A stretch of 64,000 bases of DNA from Candidatus Kapaibacterium sp. (lineage in GTDB: Bacteria; Bacteroidota; Ignavibacteria; Kapaibacteriales; HRBIN21), in NCBI GenBank assembly GCA_025059875.1, contig JANXCT010000004.1, forward strand, positions 1-64,000, read 5' to 3'. Positions 9,616-19,003 of the stretch are shown here, piece by piece. Position 1 is the stretch's first letter, and each line of letters opens with the position of its first letter. Both the position numbers and the translations under genes were made by a program. The notes under the pieces are model-generated. The model was not told the DNA's origin and did not search any database. It saw only the letters and a program-made list of their open reading frames with translations.

Positions 9616-10695
9616 TAGCAGACGCAGTCCCCAGCGCCCTTGAGAGTTCACCAATGAGACTACCCCCATGAGAGCTGCCGAAGCGGCAAACACCCACTCT
9701 ATTCCCACCGATGCTGCAAGCATGCTGCCAAGTAGAGGACCGAGGAGATTGCCCACCAGGGTCGCAACTGCTACCGATCCCGATGATGCTGCTTCGTAGG
9801 GATACCGGCGCCGAATGGCCTAGCAGAGTATACAGTAGAGGCACAATCCCTGCCACAGTCACGCCAGTGAGCGCCCGCAGAAAGATGACGAGCTCGTAGT
9901 GTGGTGCCATTGCCTGCGCCGCATACACGACAGCAGCCAACGCAGTGCAGAGGAGGAGAATCCTCCGATAGCCATACTGCTCAGCGCAGCGTGCCCACAG
10001 CGGAGAAGCCGCTGCCATCAGAGCCCCGGCAATCCCAACCGAAAGACCCGTGAACGTTGACAGCAACCATCGCGGGGCTCCGAGGTGCTCAAGGTATAGC
10101 GGGAAAACCGGGGCTGGCAGCATCATCGCTGCTTGTACGGCCACAATTCCTGCTATGAGACTCACCATCGCAGGTGTTTTCATGACATGGCGCAGCGGCA
10201 CCACCAACGAGAAATCTCCCTGTGCTGTTGGTCGGCGATGTTCCCGCAGAAAGCCCCAGACCAATCCCCCGCTGGTAACACAGAGAATACTAACAGCGAA
10301 GAAGGTCCATCGCATCCCTACAGCGTCAGAGATGATCCCGCCCACCAGAGGTCCGATGACGCTCCCGCCAGCCGCGGCACTCTGAAGTACCCCCAAAGCA
10401 TATCCAACCCGTTGCGGAGGAGTCTCAGTAGCTACGAACCCCGTGGTTGCGGCAACGAAGCCGCTGAGGATCCCCTGCAGCAGCCGTAAGGCAAACAGGG
10501 TCTCGACTGACTCCGCTAAACCCATTAGGAACACTGTCACTCCCAGCCCAAAAGCAGCACGAACAACAACACGTATAGTGGCAGGAAGGGCAAGAAGGCG
10601 TTCATGCCCACCATCGCGATTAGCTGAGCTACCCAGAGGATTCGGAGATTCCAACGCCAGTGGGGGAAAGCTACACCGTCCGAGCTCACGTCCAT
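9589..10695 (-). pseudogene. MFS transporter with two reading-frame lesions
   Basis: The N-terminus begins at an ATG at 10695 and reads RILWVAQLIAMVGM and FLPFLPLYV before running out of frame near 10571. MFS similarity resumes in another frame at VVRAAFGLGVTVFLMG. About 40-45 residues normally found between these parts, including the DRxGRRP loop, are missing. This frame continues through LLQGILSGF and on to SSIIGIG. A one-base shift near 9772 then moves the transmembrane end (LVGNLLGPLLGSMLAAS onward) to the first frame, stopping at 9589. So there is an out-of-frame internal deletion plus a single-base insertion. It is the last gene of the long minus-strand operon. It could instead be an assembly error, though two independent lesions favour a true pseudogene. 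Confidence 0.8.
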
Positions 10696-10699
10696 CCCC

Positions 10700-11440
10700 T
10701 CAGCCGCACGAACGAGCGCAATCACAGTGTAAACGACGAATACGCCACACTTCTATGAGCATTCGCAGCGGGTCACGCAGAAGATGGACGCGTGATCGTG
10801 GATCGTTCCGCCACCGGACTGGGATTTGAACGATACGGTAACCGGAGCGAGCCGCTAAGTAGAGAACCTCAACATCAAACGCAAAGCCCCTCAATCGGGT
10901 CCGTCGGAACAGTGCTTCTGCTACCTCAGCCCGAAAACCCTTGAAGCCGCATTGTGTGTCCTCAATCTGACGCAGGGCTGGAAGATCGCTGAAGACGACC
11001 CATTGAACGAATCGGCGGAAGAGCCGTCCCATCCAGCGCCGATATGCCGGCTGCGCACGGAGAAGCCGACGCGGGTCAAGTTCTCGGCTACCAATGCAGA
11101 CATCCGCTCCCGCGGCTAAGCGAGCAAGCATCGGCTCCAATTCCTCTATCGGCGTAGAGAGGTCGGCGTCAGTAAACACGCGGTACCGCCCACGCGCTTG
11201 GAGCATACCGACTCGTACAGCCTCCCCTTTCCCTCGGTTTGCAGGCAGCTGTATCAACGTCACTGCTGGTGCATACCGAGCAACGACTGCGGAGGTCTCG
11301 TCTCGAGAACCGTCGTCTACCACCAGGACTTCCCAGGTGTAGGGCTGCTGGCGAAGGTAGGCAAGAACCTGCTCCAGCGAGCTGCTGATGCGTTCAGCTT
11401 CATTGTACGCTGGGATAATCAGCGATAGGTACGGCACCAT
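10700..11440 (-). CDS. Family 2 glycosyltransferase, dolichyl/polyprenyl-phosphate sugar synthase-like
   Basis: 246 aa. The GT-A fold is clear: LIIPAYNEAERI at the start, VVDDGSRDET, NRGKGEAVRVGM and the DxD region FTDADLSTP. GSRELDPRR and QCGFKGFRAEVAE match the DPM1/DPG-synthase group, which transfers a sugar from a nucleotide donor to a polyprenyl phosphate at the inner face of the membrane. No membrane anchor domain follows. It lies 13 bases after the DUF2723 gene. GT-C enzymes use polyprenyl-phosphate sugars, so this protein could supply the donor; that link is inferred. The sugar cannot be told from sequence. Confidence 0.88.
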   Translation of the reverse strand: MVPYLSLIIPAYNEAERISSSLEQVLAYLRQQPYTWEVLVVDDGSRDETSAVVARYAPAVTLIQLPANRGKGEAVRVGMLQARGRYRVFTDADLSTPIEELEPMLARLAAGADVCIGSRELDPRRLLRAQPAYRRWMGRLFRRFVQWVVFSDLPALRQIEDTQCGFKGFRAEVAEALFRRTRLRGFAFDVEVLYLAARSGYRIVQIPVRWRNDPRSRVHLLRDPLRMLIEVWRIRRLHCDCARSCG

Positions 11441-11453
11441 GGAGTCCTACGGC

Positions 11454-14400
11454 TTAGAACCGTGGGGTAGTATCCCCCACCGCCGTATCGCCAAGCTTCT
11501 GCCTGAGTCGGTCTATGTGAGCTCGCACCTGCGGAACCAACGAGCGCAGGGTCTCATCTGTAGAGCCCTCGTAGCGAGCAAGAATAGCCTGAGCTGTGTC
11601 GAGAGCCTCCTGGTACCTACCGTGAGCCTCCAGTGCAGCCAGCGTGACCTCGTTGAGCCGTGCCTGCACCGTCGCGTCGTTCGGATACTCCAGTAGAAGC
11701 TGCTGAAGATGGAGCCGTGCCTGCTCGTAGTTACCCATCAGTTGGTAGGCTTCCGCGGCCATCCAGCGAGGATTGTAGTACTGCACGGCTGACTCCCGCT
11801 CCTGGATGGCAGGTGTTGTGGCCACGAGCTCCGCAGCCTTTGCAGCGAGAGAGGCGAAGTAGCGTGCCTTCTCGCGAGCGCCTGCACGCTGATAGAGCTG
11901 AGCGATGTTGTACGCTAGCCAGTATGAAGGCGGGAATTGCTCAACGGAGATGTAATGGTTCATCGTATCCAGAGCCGCTATCGCCCGAGCTGAGTCCTGA
12001 CGCTCCAAGACATGGGCAGCATACCGCACGTAGAGCATGCGGTAGTTCGTGATCAGCCGCCGATGGACCTCGTCGTAGAAGACACTCGGGTTATTCAGGT
12101 TGCGAAACTTGAAGCCGTAGCGTGGCTCTGTATGGTAGTTGTCGCTATTGTCAACATTGAAGAGGCATGCCTCCATGACACGCGGCTCAATTGCCTCTCC
12201 TACTTGTCCAGCCCCTTGCGGTACAGGGCAGACACGGTAGACCATACCCTCCAAGCGGAGATATCGGTCTAAACCCGCATAGGCATCCGAGCCTACCGTG
12301 ATGGAGAAGTAGACGGGGCGCTCGAAGCGGGTCTGCTGGAGGATGTCCAAAATGAGCTTGTCCTGCACACGGAAGAGGTACAACATTCGCCCCCGCTCCT
12401 GCCGCCACTGCATACCGATAAACGTGAAACGCATGTGGCCATCGCGAAGGAGGGCTGAGTCTTGAGTGAAGCGCTCTAGAATCTCGCGGCGTACGGGAAT
12501 AGCAATATTACGAGCCTCCCCTACCTCCGGCTGGAGTGCCCGCGGCGAATCCTCCGATTCTAAAGCCTCGTCGGGGAAACTCAAGGGGATCCTCTTGGCC
12601 CCGTGCGGCTCTCTATGCTTCAATTGGCGAATGTACCAGAGCGTATTGCCGAGCGAGAGGTTGACCACCCGAATGTCGCGCCGGACTCCAGCTACATCCT
12701 GCAGGTACCATAGCGGGAAGGTGTCGTTGTCCCCGTTCGTGAAGAGGATTGCGTCCCGCTCACAGCTCTGCAGGATGTTGTACGAGTGATCAAACGGCAG
12801 GTAGTTGCCCGAGCGGTCGTGGAGTTCCCAACCTCCGACCGCCATGTTGACCGGAGCTGCCAGTAATGCAGCCACAGTGCCACCTGCAGCGGCCACAGCA
12901 GGAAGCCGCTTCAAGAGGCGCTGACGTAAGAGCTCCGTTACCCTGTAGGCTCCCAGCCCAATCCAGAAGCAGAAGACCAGGAAGGAGCCCACATAGAAGT
13001 AATCCCGCTCTCGCGGCTGTGGAAGTTGCTGGTTCTGGGCAATTGCCGCCAGCACCCCCATCAGGAGGAACGACACCAACATCACCCAGCCCGTCCGACG
13101 GTCACGATTGAAGTGGTAGAAGAGCCCGAGCAACCCGAGAAGGAACGGGAGAGCGAAGAAGCGTACAGGGAAGACACCGGCGTATCCAGAGTCGTAGTTG
13201 TAGGGCAGCGCATCCTTCTTCGTTGCTAGCGGACCAGCGGCCGGGGCATCCTGGACATCGCTCATCCGCCCCACGTAGTTCCACAGGAAGTAGCGGATGT
13301 ACATGTGCTGGACCTGATACTCCCAGAGGTAGCGCAGCTCCCCTCCCAGGTTGATACGCCGCCATCGTGGAACAGGGACTACAGAGCCATCCCGCCGTTG
13401 AACTCGCTCAATCTGGGGGGGATACCAGGGGCCATACTTGGAGTAATGCTGCGAGTAGTAGGGGTCATTGTACCGGTACCGCCGTGGCCACCATGGCGTC
13501 TCTCCGTACTGTTCCCGCCCCAAGTAGCTGATGAGCTGCGCCAGCGTCGTTGGCTCGTTCTCGTTCATCGGGGGATGAGAGTTCGAGCGAATCAGGACAT
13601 GTGCGTACGTCGTGAAGCCCAGCACTACGGCCAGCAGCGAGCTCAAAACGAGCACCGTCAACGCTTTCTGGCGGCGATACGCTTGGTACAGTTGCCACCC
13701 CAGAACTCCAAGGAAGGCCAACGTCAACAGTGTAACGATTGGACTGTCCTCCACGAGATGCTCCCGTGCTTCTGTACGGAAGGGTAGGTCGCCAGCCAAA
13801 AGGGCCGGCAACCATTGAGCGATCCCCCAGTACACGATAGCGAATCCCCCAAGCGGTATGCCGAGCCATAGCAGCAAGTAGCGTGGATTCCGCAGACGGG
13901 CCTCTGCTGGATCCGTCCCGTACTTGCGGAAGACCACTAAGTACAGAATCCCAGGAACCGCTAGGATGCTGAGTAGGTGGACGCCAATCGAGAGCCCTAC
14001 CAGGTAGGCTGCCAGCAACAGGAAGCGTTCGCTGCCCGGTTCATCAGCCCGGACATACCAGAGGAAGCCCAGGTAGAGGACTATCGCCACGAACAGCAGT
14101 GAGAGGGCGTAGACCTCAGACTCGACAGCGTTGAACCACACCGTATCACTGAAGGTCAACGCCAAAGCTCCGACCGTTGCAGCCCCGTAGACCTGCATCG
14201 CATCGGTAAGGGATGCCACCGAGGTCTTCCACACCCGCTCCAGCACCAGCACGAGCAACAGGTACAGGAAGACCGAAGCCATGGCACTAGCGAGGGCAGA
14301 CATGAGGTTGATCCGCCATCCAGGGTCCCCGAACGGCAAGAGATGGAAGAGCTTGCCAAGCATCAGGAACAGCGGTGCACCTGGGGGGTGGGGAACTTGT

Positions 14401-14534
14401 TGGAGGGCGATAGCTGCAGCAAACTCCCCACAGTCCCAGAAAGGGACCGAAGGTTGCAGCGTAGCAATGTAGGTCACGGCCGAAACCATAAACACAAAAA
14501 CTGCGGCACCACGCCGCACCGCCGTCGAGCTCAT
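11454..14534 (-). CDS. DUF2723 GT-C-type membrane protein with C-terminal TPR-like region
   Basis: 1026 aa. GGAGG lies 7 bases before the ATG at 14534, which I prefer over an upstream in-frame start at 14573. The N-terminal ~270 residues are polytopic, with the DUF2723 hallmark FWDCGEFAAA and PHPPGAPLF. More membrane segments follow to about residue 560. The remaining ~450 residues are soluble and end in a helical TPR-like region (QLMGNYEQARLHL and similar). DUF2723 proteins are relatives of protein O-mannosyltransferases, common in Bacteroidota and thought to transfer a sugar from a lipid carrier outside the cytoplasm. Acceptor and sugar are unknown. It sits between PBP2 and the polyprenyl-phosphate glycosyltransferase in a minus-strand operon. 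Confidence 0.85.
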   Translation of the reverse strand: MSSTAVRRGAAVFVFMVSAVTYIATLQPSVPFWDCGEFAAAIALQQVPHPPGAPLFLMLGKLFHLLPFGDPGWRINLMSALASAMASVFLYLLLVLVLERVWKTSVASLTDAMQVYGAATVGALALTFSDTVWFNAVESEVYALSLLFVAIVLYLGFLWYVRADEPGSERFLLLAAYLVGLSIGVHLLSILAVPGILYLVVFRKYGTDPAEARLRNPRYLLLWLGIPLGGFAIVYWGIAQWLPALLAGDLPFRTEAREHLVEDSPIVTLLTLAFLGVLGWQLYQAYRRQKALTVLVLSSLLAVVLGFTTYAHVLIRSNSHPPMNENEPTTLAQLISYLGREQYGETPWWPRRYRYNDPYYSQHYSKYGPWYPPQIERVQRRDGSVVPVPRWRRINLGGELRYLWEYQVQHMYIRYFLWNYVGRMSDVQDAPAAGPLATKKDALPYNYDSGYAGVFPVRFFALPFLLGLLGLFYHFNRDRRTGWVMLVSFLLMGVLAAIAQNQQLPQPRERDYFYVGSFLVFCFWIGLGAYRVTELLRQRLLKRLPAVAAAGGTVAALLAAPVNMAVGGWELHDRSGNYLPFDHSYNILQSCERDAILFTNGDNDTFPLWYLQDVAGVRRDIRVVNLSLGNTLWYIRQLKHREPHGAKRIPLSFPDEALESEDSPRALQPEVGEARNIAIPVRREILERFTQDSALLRDGHMRFTFIGMQWRQERGRMLYLFRVQDKLILDILQQTRFERPVYFSITVGSDAYAGLDRYLRLEGMVYRVCPVPQGAGQVGEAIEPRVMEACLFNVDNSDNYHTEPRYGFKFRNLNNPSVFYDEVHRRLITNYRMLYVRYAAHVLERQDSARAIAALDTMNHYISVEQFPPSYWLAYNIAQLYQRAGAREKARYFASLAAKAAELVATTPAIQERESAVQYYNPRWMAAEAYQLMGNYEQARLHLQQLLLEYPNDATVQARLNEVTLAALEAHGRYQEALDTAQAILARYEGSTDETLRSLVPQVRAHIDRLRQKLGDTAVGDTTPRF

Positions 14535-14600
14535 TGCACAGCCTCCACAACCGACCACCTTCCTAAGCCGCAAAGCTACGAAGCACTGCAGAAAGCTCTC

Positions 14601-16415
14601 CTACTGGAGTGCTGCCGTCACCCCGGTAACTGGACGGCTTTGCACCGAGTCTGGCTGCGCCCCGAAGAAGAAAGCCTCCAGCAGCTGCCGAGCCATTGGG
14701 GCTGCGACAGCGCCTCCGAACCCTGCGTTCTCTACCATCACGCAGAAGGCAATCCGAGGATGCTGCCGGGGTGCAAATCCGATGAACCAGGCATGATCAT
14801 TCCCATGGGGATTCTGGGCCGTGCCAGTCTTGCCGCACACCACAACTCCAGGAAGACGTGCTGCAAGGGCTGTCCCCCCTACTGCATTGACGGCCTCCTC
14901 CATGCCCTGCCGGACGAGCTCTAGAGCCTCTGGGCACAGCGGAAGAGGGCGCTCGGCGTACGCCAAAGGCTGGAGCTGTCGAGTGTACTTGTTGTAGACC
15001 GCCCGAACGAGATGGGGCTGGCGCACGACGCCCGTGGCAAGCGCCGCAGCATATACAGCCATCTGCAGGGGAGTGACACTAAGCTCCCCTTGCCCAATCC
15101 CAAGGTTCACCAACTTCCCCCCTTCGCTCCAGCCACGCCGACCATAACGACGGTCGTAGAACTCGCGCGACGGCAGAATCCCCCTGTACTCGCCAGGGAT
15201 ATCAATCCCCGTCGGACGCCCAAACCCAAACAGCGCCGCAACCTGATGCAGCCGCTCCAGCCCCACCCGCAGTCCGAGCTGGTAGAAGAAGACGTTACAC
15301 GAAACCCTCAGAGCTTCCACGAGTGTCAGTGCGCCATGGGCATGGTGGCACCGATAGAGCCGACCACCGTAGAAGAAGCCACCAGAGCACACAATCCGTG
15401 TCTGCTCAGTAATGAGGCTGTCCTGGAGTGCGGCCAGACCGACGAGTGGTTTCCACGTAGAGCCTGGAGGATACTGCGACTGGATAGCACGGTTGAAGAG
15501 GGGACGCTCAGGGTTTGCCAAGAGCTCAGCGTAGTAGGTCCCTGCATGCCGACGGTTGAGGGGCTCGGGATCATAGTCTGGCGCACTTGCCATCGCTAGC
15601 ACTTCTCCCGTCTGAGGATCAAGAGCCACTATGGCTCCACGGCGCCCCTCCAGCAGCCGCTCTGCAACTGCCTGCAGACGTGTGTCTACGCTCAACGTAA
15701 CATCGAACCCCTCGCGCGCAGGGACATCGTACCGCTGTTCGCGAAAGGCCGAGACCGGCTGCCCCAGGGCGTTGACGACGACGAAGCGGTATCCCTTCTC
15801 CCCTCGCAGGAATGGCTCAAAGCTGGCCTCTATCCCCGTATACCCGATTGGGTCCCCAGGCCGATAGTAATCCCCCATCCGCTCCAAGTGTTGGGGAGAG
15901 ACTTGGCGGACGTAGCCCAAAACATGTGCCAGGCGCGCTGGCCCGCGGTACGTACGCCTAGTCTCCACTTCAACGCTAACCCCGGGCAAGTTGGTGAGGT
16001 GCTCCTCTACTGCAGCGACGACATCAAAATCCGCGTCCTGAACGAGCCGCAGCGGAGCAAACCGAGTAGCCAGATGCCGCCGCGCTGAGTCAAGCTGTAG
16101 ACGGAGCTGGAGGCTGTCTGCCCCTATCAAACTGGCCAAGAGCGGGGTTCGCTCCAGTGGGAACTCCCCTGGGATGACTACTACGGAGAAGGCTGGCACG
16201 TTCTCCACCAGAGGTACTCCCGAACGGTCGTAGATGATACCCCGCGGAGGATGGACAATGACCTTCCTAATAGCCTGTGCTTCTGCCCGTTCACGGTACT
16301 CCTGGCCGCGGAAGAGCTGTAGCTGCGCCAGTCGCAGCACGAAGATTCCCGCCACCGCCAACAACAGGCCACGAACAACGTTCAGCCGTACGAGGCTTGA
16401 ACGCTCAGGTTGCAT
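14601..16415 (-). CDS. mrdA: Penicillin-binding protein 2 (peptidoglycan D,D-transpeptidase)
   Basis: 604 aa. One N-terminal membrane helix (residues ~10-33) is followed by the PBP dimerisation domain, starting at PPRGIIYDRSG, and the transpeptidase domain. Active-site motifs are complete: STWK at about 319-322 (nucleophile Ser), SCN at about 372-374 and KTG at about 529-531. The enzyme cross-links peptidoglycan during cell elongation. The ATG at 16415 is preferred over a TTG two codons upstream. It overlaps the end of the O-antigen ligase-like gene by 11 bases. The usual partner RodA and the mre genes are not in the window, which is unusual for mrdA. Confidence 0.93.
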   Translation of the reverse strand: MQPERSSLVRLNVVRGLLLAVAGIFVLRLAQLQLFRGQEYRERAEAQAIRKVIVHPPRGIIYDRSGVPLVENVPAFSVVVIPGEFPLERTPLLASLIGADSLQLRLQLDSARRHLATRFAPLRLVQDADFDVVAAVEEHLTNLPGVSVEVETRRTYRGPARLAHVLGYVRQVSPQHLERMGDYYRPGDPIGYTGIEASFEPFLRGEKGYRFVVVNALGQPVSAFREQRYDVPAREGFDVTLSVDTRLQAVAERLLEGRRGAIVALDPQTGEVLAMASAPDYDPEPLNRRHAGTYYAELLANPERPLFNRAIQSQYPPGSTWKPLVGLAALQDSLITEQTRIVCSGGFFYGGRLYRCHHAHGALTLVEALRVSCNVFFYQLGLRVGLERLHQVAALFGFGRPTGIDIPGEYRGILPSREFYDRRYGRRGWSEGGKLVNLGIGQGELSVTPLQMAVYAAALATGVVRQPHLVRAVYNKYTRQLQPLAYAERPLPLCPEALELVRQGMEEAVNAVGGTALAARLPGVVVCGKTGTAQNPHGNDHAWFIGFAPRQHPRIAFCVMVENAGFGGAVAAPMARQLLEAFFFGAQPDSVQSRPVTGVTAALQ

Positions 16416-17811
16416 CCGCAAGAGGCTGCCGAAGGTTCAACAACGCCAGCGTCCACAGGAGGACCATCGTCGTTGCACGCATGTCCAGCGGATTCTCCAT
16501 CATCATAAGCGAGAGCATCGCGCTCAGCATTCCAGCAACCCCAAGCAAAGTGACCATGCGGGCAACCGAATCCGGAGCCAACCTCCGGAGTTGCCGAATG
16601 CCATACCACAGATGTCCTACCAACGCTGCAATCAGCAGCAGTGCCATTGGCACGCCGTACCGGTAGGCCGTCGCTACGTAACCGTTGTGGATGTACTCGT
16701 AGTGGATGTGGCGGAAGACTGCCGGCTCGTAGTACGGGAAGGCCTTGCCGATGCCTTGCCCACCCAGCGGGAAACGGACTACCTCCTCCAGAGCTCTGCC
16801 GAGCTGCTCTAGTCTGCCACGTATAGCCAAATCGCGCTGCCCCTGACCGATCGAGAGGAAGCGTTGTTCAGCTAGGCGCAGAAGTACCGAAGAGAGTGCG
16901 GGGAATGCTACTGCAACCACCGCTATGCTGATCCCTATGAGCGCACCCCCAGCGATCACTGCCCGCAGCCGCTGACGCCACGACAACCACAACCATGCAG
17001 CCAGAAGGCCAATCGCTACTGACATCCAGGCCGTCCGGGAGAACGTCACCACGACTGCAGCCCCCATGACGATGGCACACACCAGGAGCAAGACGCGCCA
17101 GAGGAGGGACCGCAGGAAGGCTGCTCCAACGATGCACCCGAGGATGGCGAAAGCCAGGAAGTGCTCGGCTTGTGTCCGAGCGTACTTCCCGCGGAGCTGG
17201 TATGCGTACTCTGCCAGCATAGCCCCTGCGCGGTACCGCTGGAGCGAGAAGAGGGCAACGACTAGGCCAGCAATTAACAGGGCTGCCAGCAGAACCAGCA
17301 ACTGGCGCGGCGTCCGAATGTAGTAACGCACAGGGAAGTAGTAGAGCAGGAGCCACATCGGCAGCCACCGCCGCAGCCACTCCTCTATCGGCACATCGTT
17401 GAGGAGCGCAATCGGCAAATTCAAGGTGGAGAGCCCCAAGAAGAGCAGCAGCAGCTTGTCGCCCCAGTGCTCCACGAGCTGCCGACGCTGGATGAGGACG
17501 TGCCAGCCAATCCACCCGACCACCCCAGCAAGCAGCCAGAGCACCAGCACTACTTCCTCCGGCTGGACTGTTGGACCCTGCAACAGGGTCAACGGTGCCA
17601 GGGAGAGAGCAACCACAAAGAGCCACAGGAGCGGTCTATGGAAGAGCAGCACCGTCAGTCCAAGCCCTGCTACTGCGAAGGCAGCCACTAACTCTTCACG
17701 AAGCGCTACAGCAAGTCCAGCTAACCCCGCTGGCACTGAGAGGAGTGCTACAACGAACCCCAGCGGGAGTTCATCTCCTATCGGCCGTTCCCGACGCCCC
17801 GTCCCCTGCAT
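16405..17811 (-). CDS. O-antigen ligase/polymerase-like membrane protein (WaaL/Wzy type)
   Basis: About 468 aa from the ATG at 17811, with at least ten hydrophobic segments. The conserved Wzy_C-type core is visible: VTFSRTAWMS in one helix, then a periplasmic loop with GQGIGKAFPYYE, and a YIHNGYVATAYRYG segment before the last helices. Such proteins polymerise O-units or join a glycan to lipid A core at the outer face of the inner membrane. It overlaps the Wzz-like gene upstream by 41 bases and mrdA downstream by 11. It is not RodA: the SEDS family signatures are absent. The exact substrate is unknown. Confidence 0.82.
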   Translation of the reverse strand: MQGTGRRERPIGDELPLGFVVALLSVPAGLAGLAVALREELVAAFAVAGLGLTVLLFHRPLLWLFVVALSLAPLTLLQGPTVQPEEVVLVLWLLAGVVGWIGWHVLIQRRQLVEHWGDKLLLLFLGLSTLNLPIALLNDVPIEEWLRRWLPMWLLLYYFPVRYYIRTPRQLLVLLAALLIAGLVVALFSLQRYRAGAMLAEYAYQLRGKYARTQAEHFLAFAILGCIVGAAFLRSLLWRVLLLVCAIVMGAAVVVTFSRTAWMSVAIGLLAAWLWLSWRQRLRAVIAGGALIGISIAVVAVAFPALSSVLLRLAEQRFLSIGQGQRDLAIRGRLEQLGRALEEVVRFPLGGQGIGKAFPYYEPAVFRHIHYEYIHNGYVATAYRYGVPMALLLIAALVGHLWYGIRQLRRLAPDSVARMVTLLGVAGMLSAMLSLMMMENPLDMRATTMVLLWTLALLNLRQPLADAT

Positions 17812-19000
17812 AGGAAGCCTGCCGACGCCACTCCTGCCACCGTTGCCACAGGAGGAGGGCCAATAACGACAGCACAAGCGAGCCCACAGCTGCTCCAACC
17901 GCGATGAGGGCTCGCTTGGGATACGCCTTCAACTGCGGCGGAACGGCCGGATCCACTACGTAGAGTACCGGCCGTGAGCGCTGCTCGTCTATGCGCACCT
18001 GCTCCAAGGTTGGCAAGAGTAGGCTGCGAACACGTTGGTATGCTTCCAGCTCAGCGTAGAGCCGCAGGAACCGCAGACCAACCGTAGCAGCGTTGCGTAA
18101 AGGGAAGTCCCCGATGAGCCCTGGCCGTAGCTCTGCCTGACGGAGCTGCTGCTGCACTTCTCTGACGAGTTGTTCTTGGGCCAGCACAGCGGGATCGCCC
18201 GGTCCGTAGGCATACCGCAGCCCCTCCAGGAGAATCGTCTGGTACATCGCCTGTGCTTTGAGTTCCGCCAGGGCCTTCGCCGCTGCTTGCGCCTGGTCAA
18301 GTGGAGAGAAGACAAGTGTCTGTCGCGAAAACAAGCGGAGCGAATCGGCAATAAGGGTGGCTGCGCTATCCAAGCGAGCAAGGCGCTGCTCCAAGTATTG
18401 CCGAAGCTGGCCACTCTCTTGCTGCCCAACATCGGCTGCTATGGCGTTGGCAATCTCAAAGGCGGCATTGGCCATCGCTGCCGCTGTCTTTGGGTCTGTG
18501 TGACGCGCCGTAACGGTATAGTTGCCGTTGAGCTCGTAGGTCACCTCCAGGTCCCTCTCCAGCTTCCGGTACAGCCGATGGATCGCCGTATCTGGCAGCC
18601 CGTAAAGCTCCCAGAGTCGGAAACGGTGGATAAGCGAATCCTTCAAGCGACGACTCTCCAGGATGGCCAGGAAGTTATAGCCCTGCTGCCCCAATGTCCC
18701 GAGGCGTAGTGCGCCAATATCCCGCAACACACCCGCAGCAGCTCCCAGCATCCCTTCCAATCCCATGATGTTCCGGGAGGAGGGAACGGCGCTGGCCGTT
18801 GCTTCATACCAATTCGGCACCAAGAAGCTCACACCAACGGCAACTCCCGTGGTGAGCCCAACGCTCGCCAGCAGCACCTTCCAGTGGCGAAGCACTAAAG
18901 CGAAGAACGTCGCTCCTGGCGACAGGGTCACAGCCGCTGCCGTGCGATTCGGCACTGGCTGGTTCGACAGTTCCTCTCGTTCCAGTTGCGGTGTTGCCAT
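17771..19000 (-). CDS. Wzz/GumC-like polysaccharide chain-length determinant
   Basis: 409 aa. One membrane helix lies near residues 40-60 (VLLASVGLTTGVAVGVSFLV). A long helical periplasmic part follows (DPKTAAAMANAAFEIANAI, then coiled-coil-rich stretches with LRQYLEQRLARLDS). The proline-rich VVDPAVPPQLKAYPKRA precedes a second helix near the C-terminus. This is the polysaccharide co-polymerase layout, but without a fused tyrosine kinase. It probably controls chain length or export together with the adjacent Wzy/WaaL-like protein, whose gene overlaps its end. It begins 3 bases after dxs. Confidence 0.85.
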   Translation of the reverse strand: MATPQLEREELSNQPVPNRTAAAVTLSPGATFFALVLRHWKVLLASVGLTTGVAVGVSFLVPNWYEATASAVPSSRNIMGLEGMLGAAAGVLRDIGALRLGTLGQQGYNFLAILESRRLKDSLIHRFRLWELYGLPDTAIHRLYRKLERDLEVTYELNGNYTVTARHTDPKTAAAMANAAFEIANAIAADVGQQESGQLRQYLEQRLARLDSAATLIADSLRLFSRQTLVFSPLDQAQAAAKALAELKAQAMYQTILLEGLRYAYGPGDPAVLAQEQLVREVQQQLRQAELRPGLIGDFPLRNAATVGLRFLRLYAELEAYQRVRSLLLPTLEQVRIDEQRSRPVLYVVDPAVPPQLKAYPKRALIAVGAAVGSLVLSLLALLLWQRWQEWRRQASYAGDGASGTADRR

Positions 19001-19003
19001 TCC

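Noticed and set aside
9589-10695. Insertion-element cause for the MFS lesions
   Set aside because: No terminal inverted repeats, target duplication or transposase fragment is visible at either lesion.
16405-17811. RodA/FtsW (SEDS) identity, expected next to PBP2
   Set aside because: The SRTAW and YIHNGY segments and large periplasmic loop match the Wzy/WaaL family; SEDS motifs are missing.
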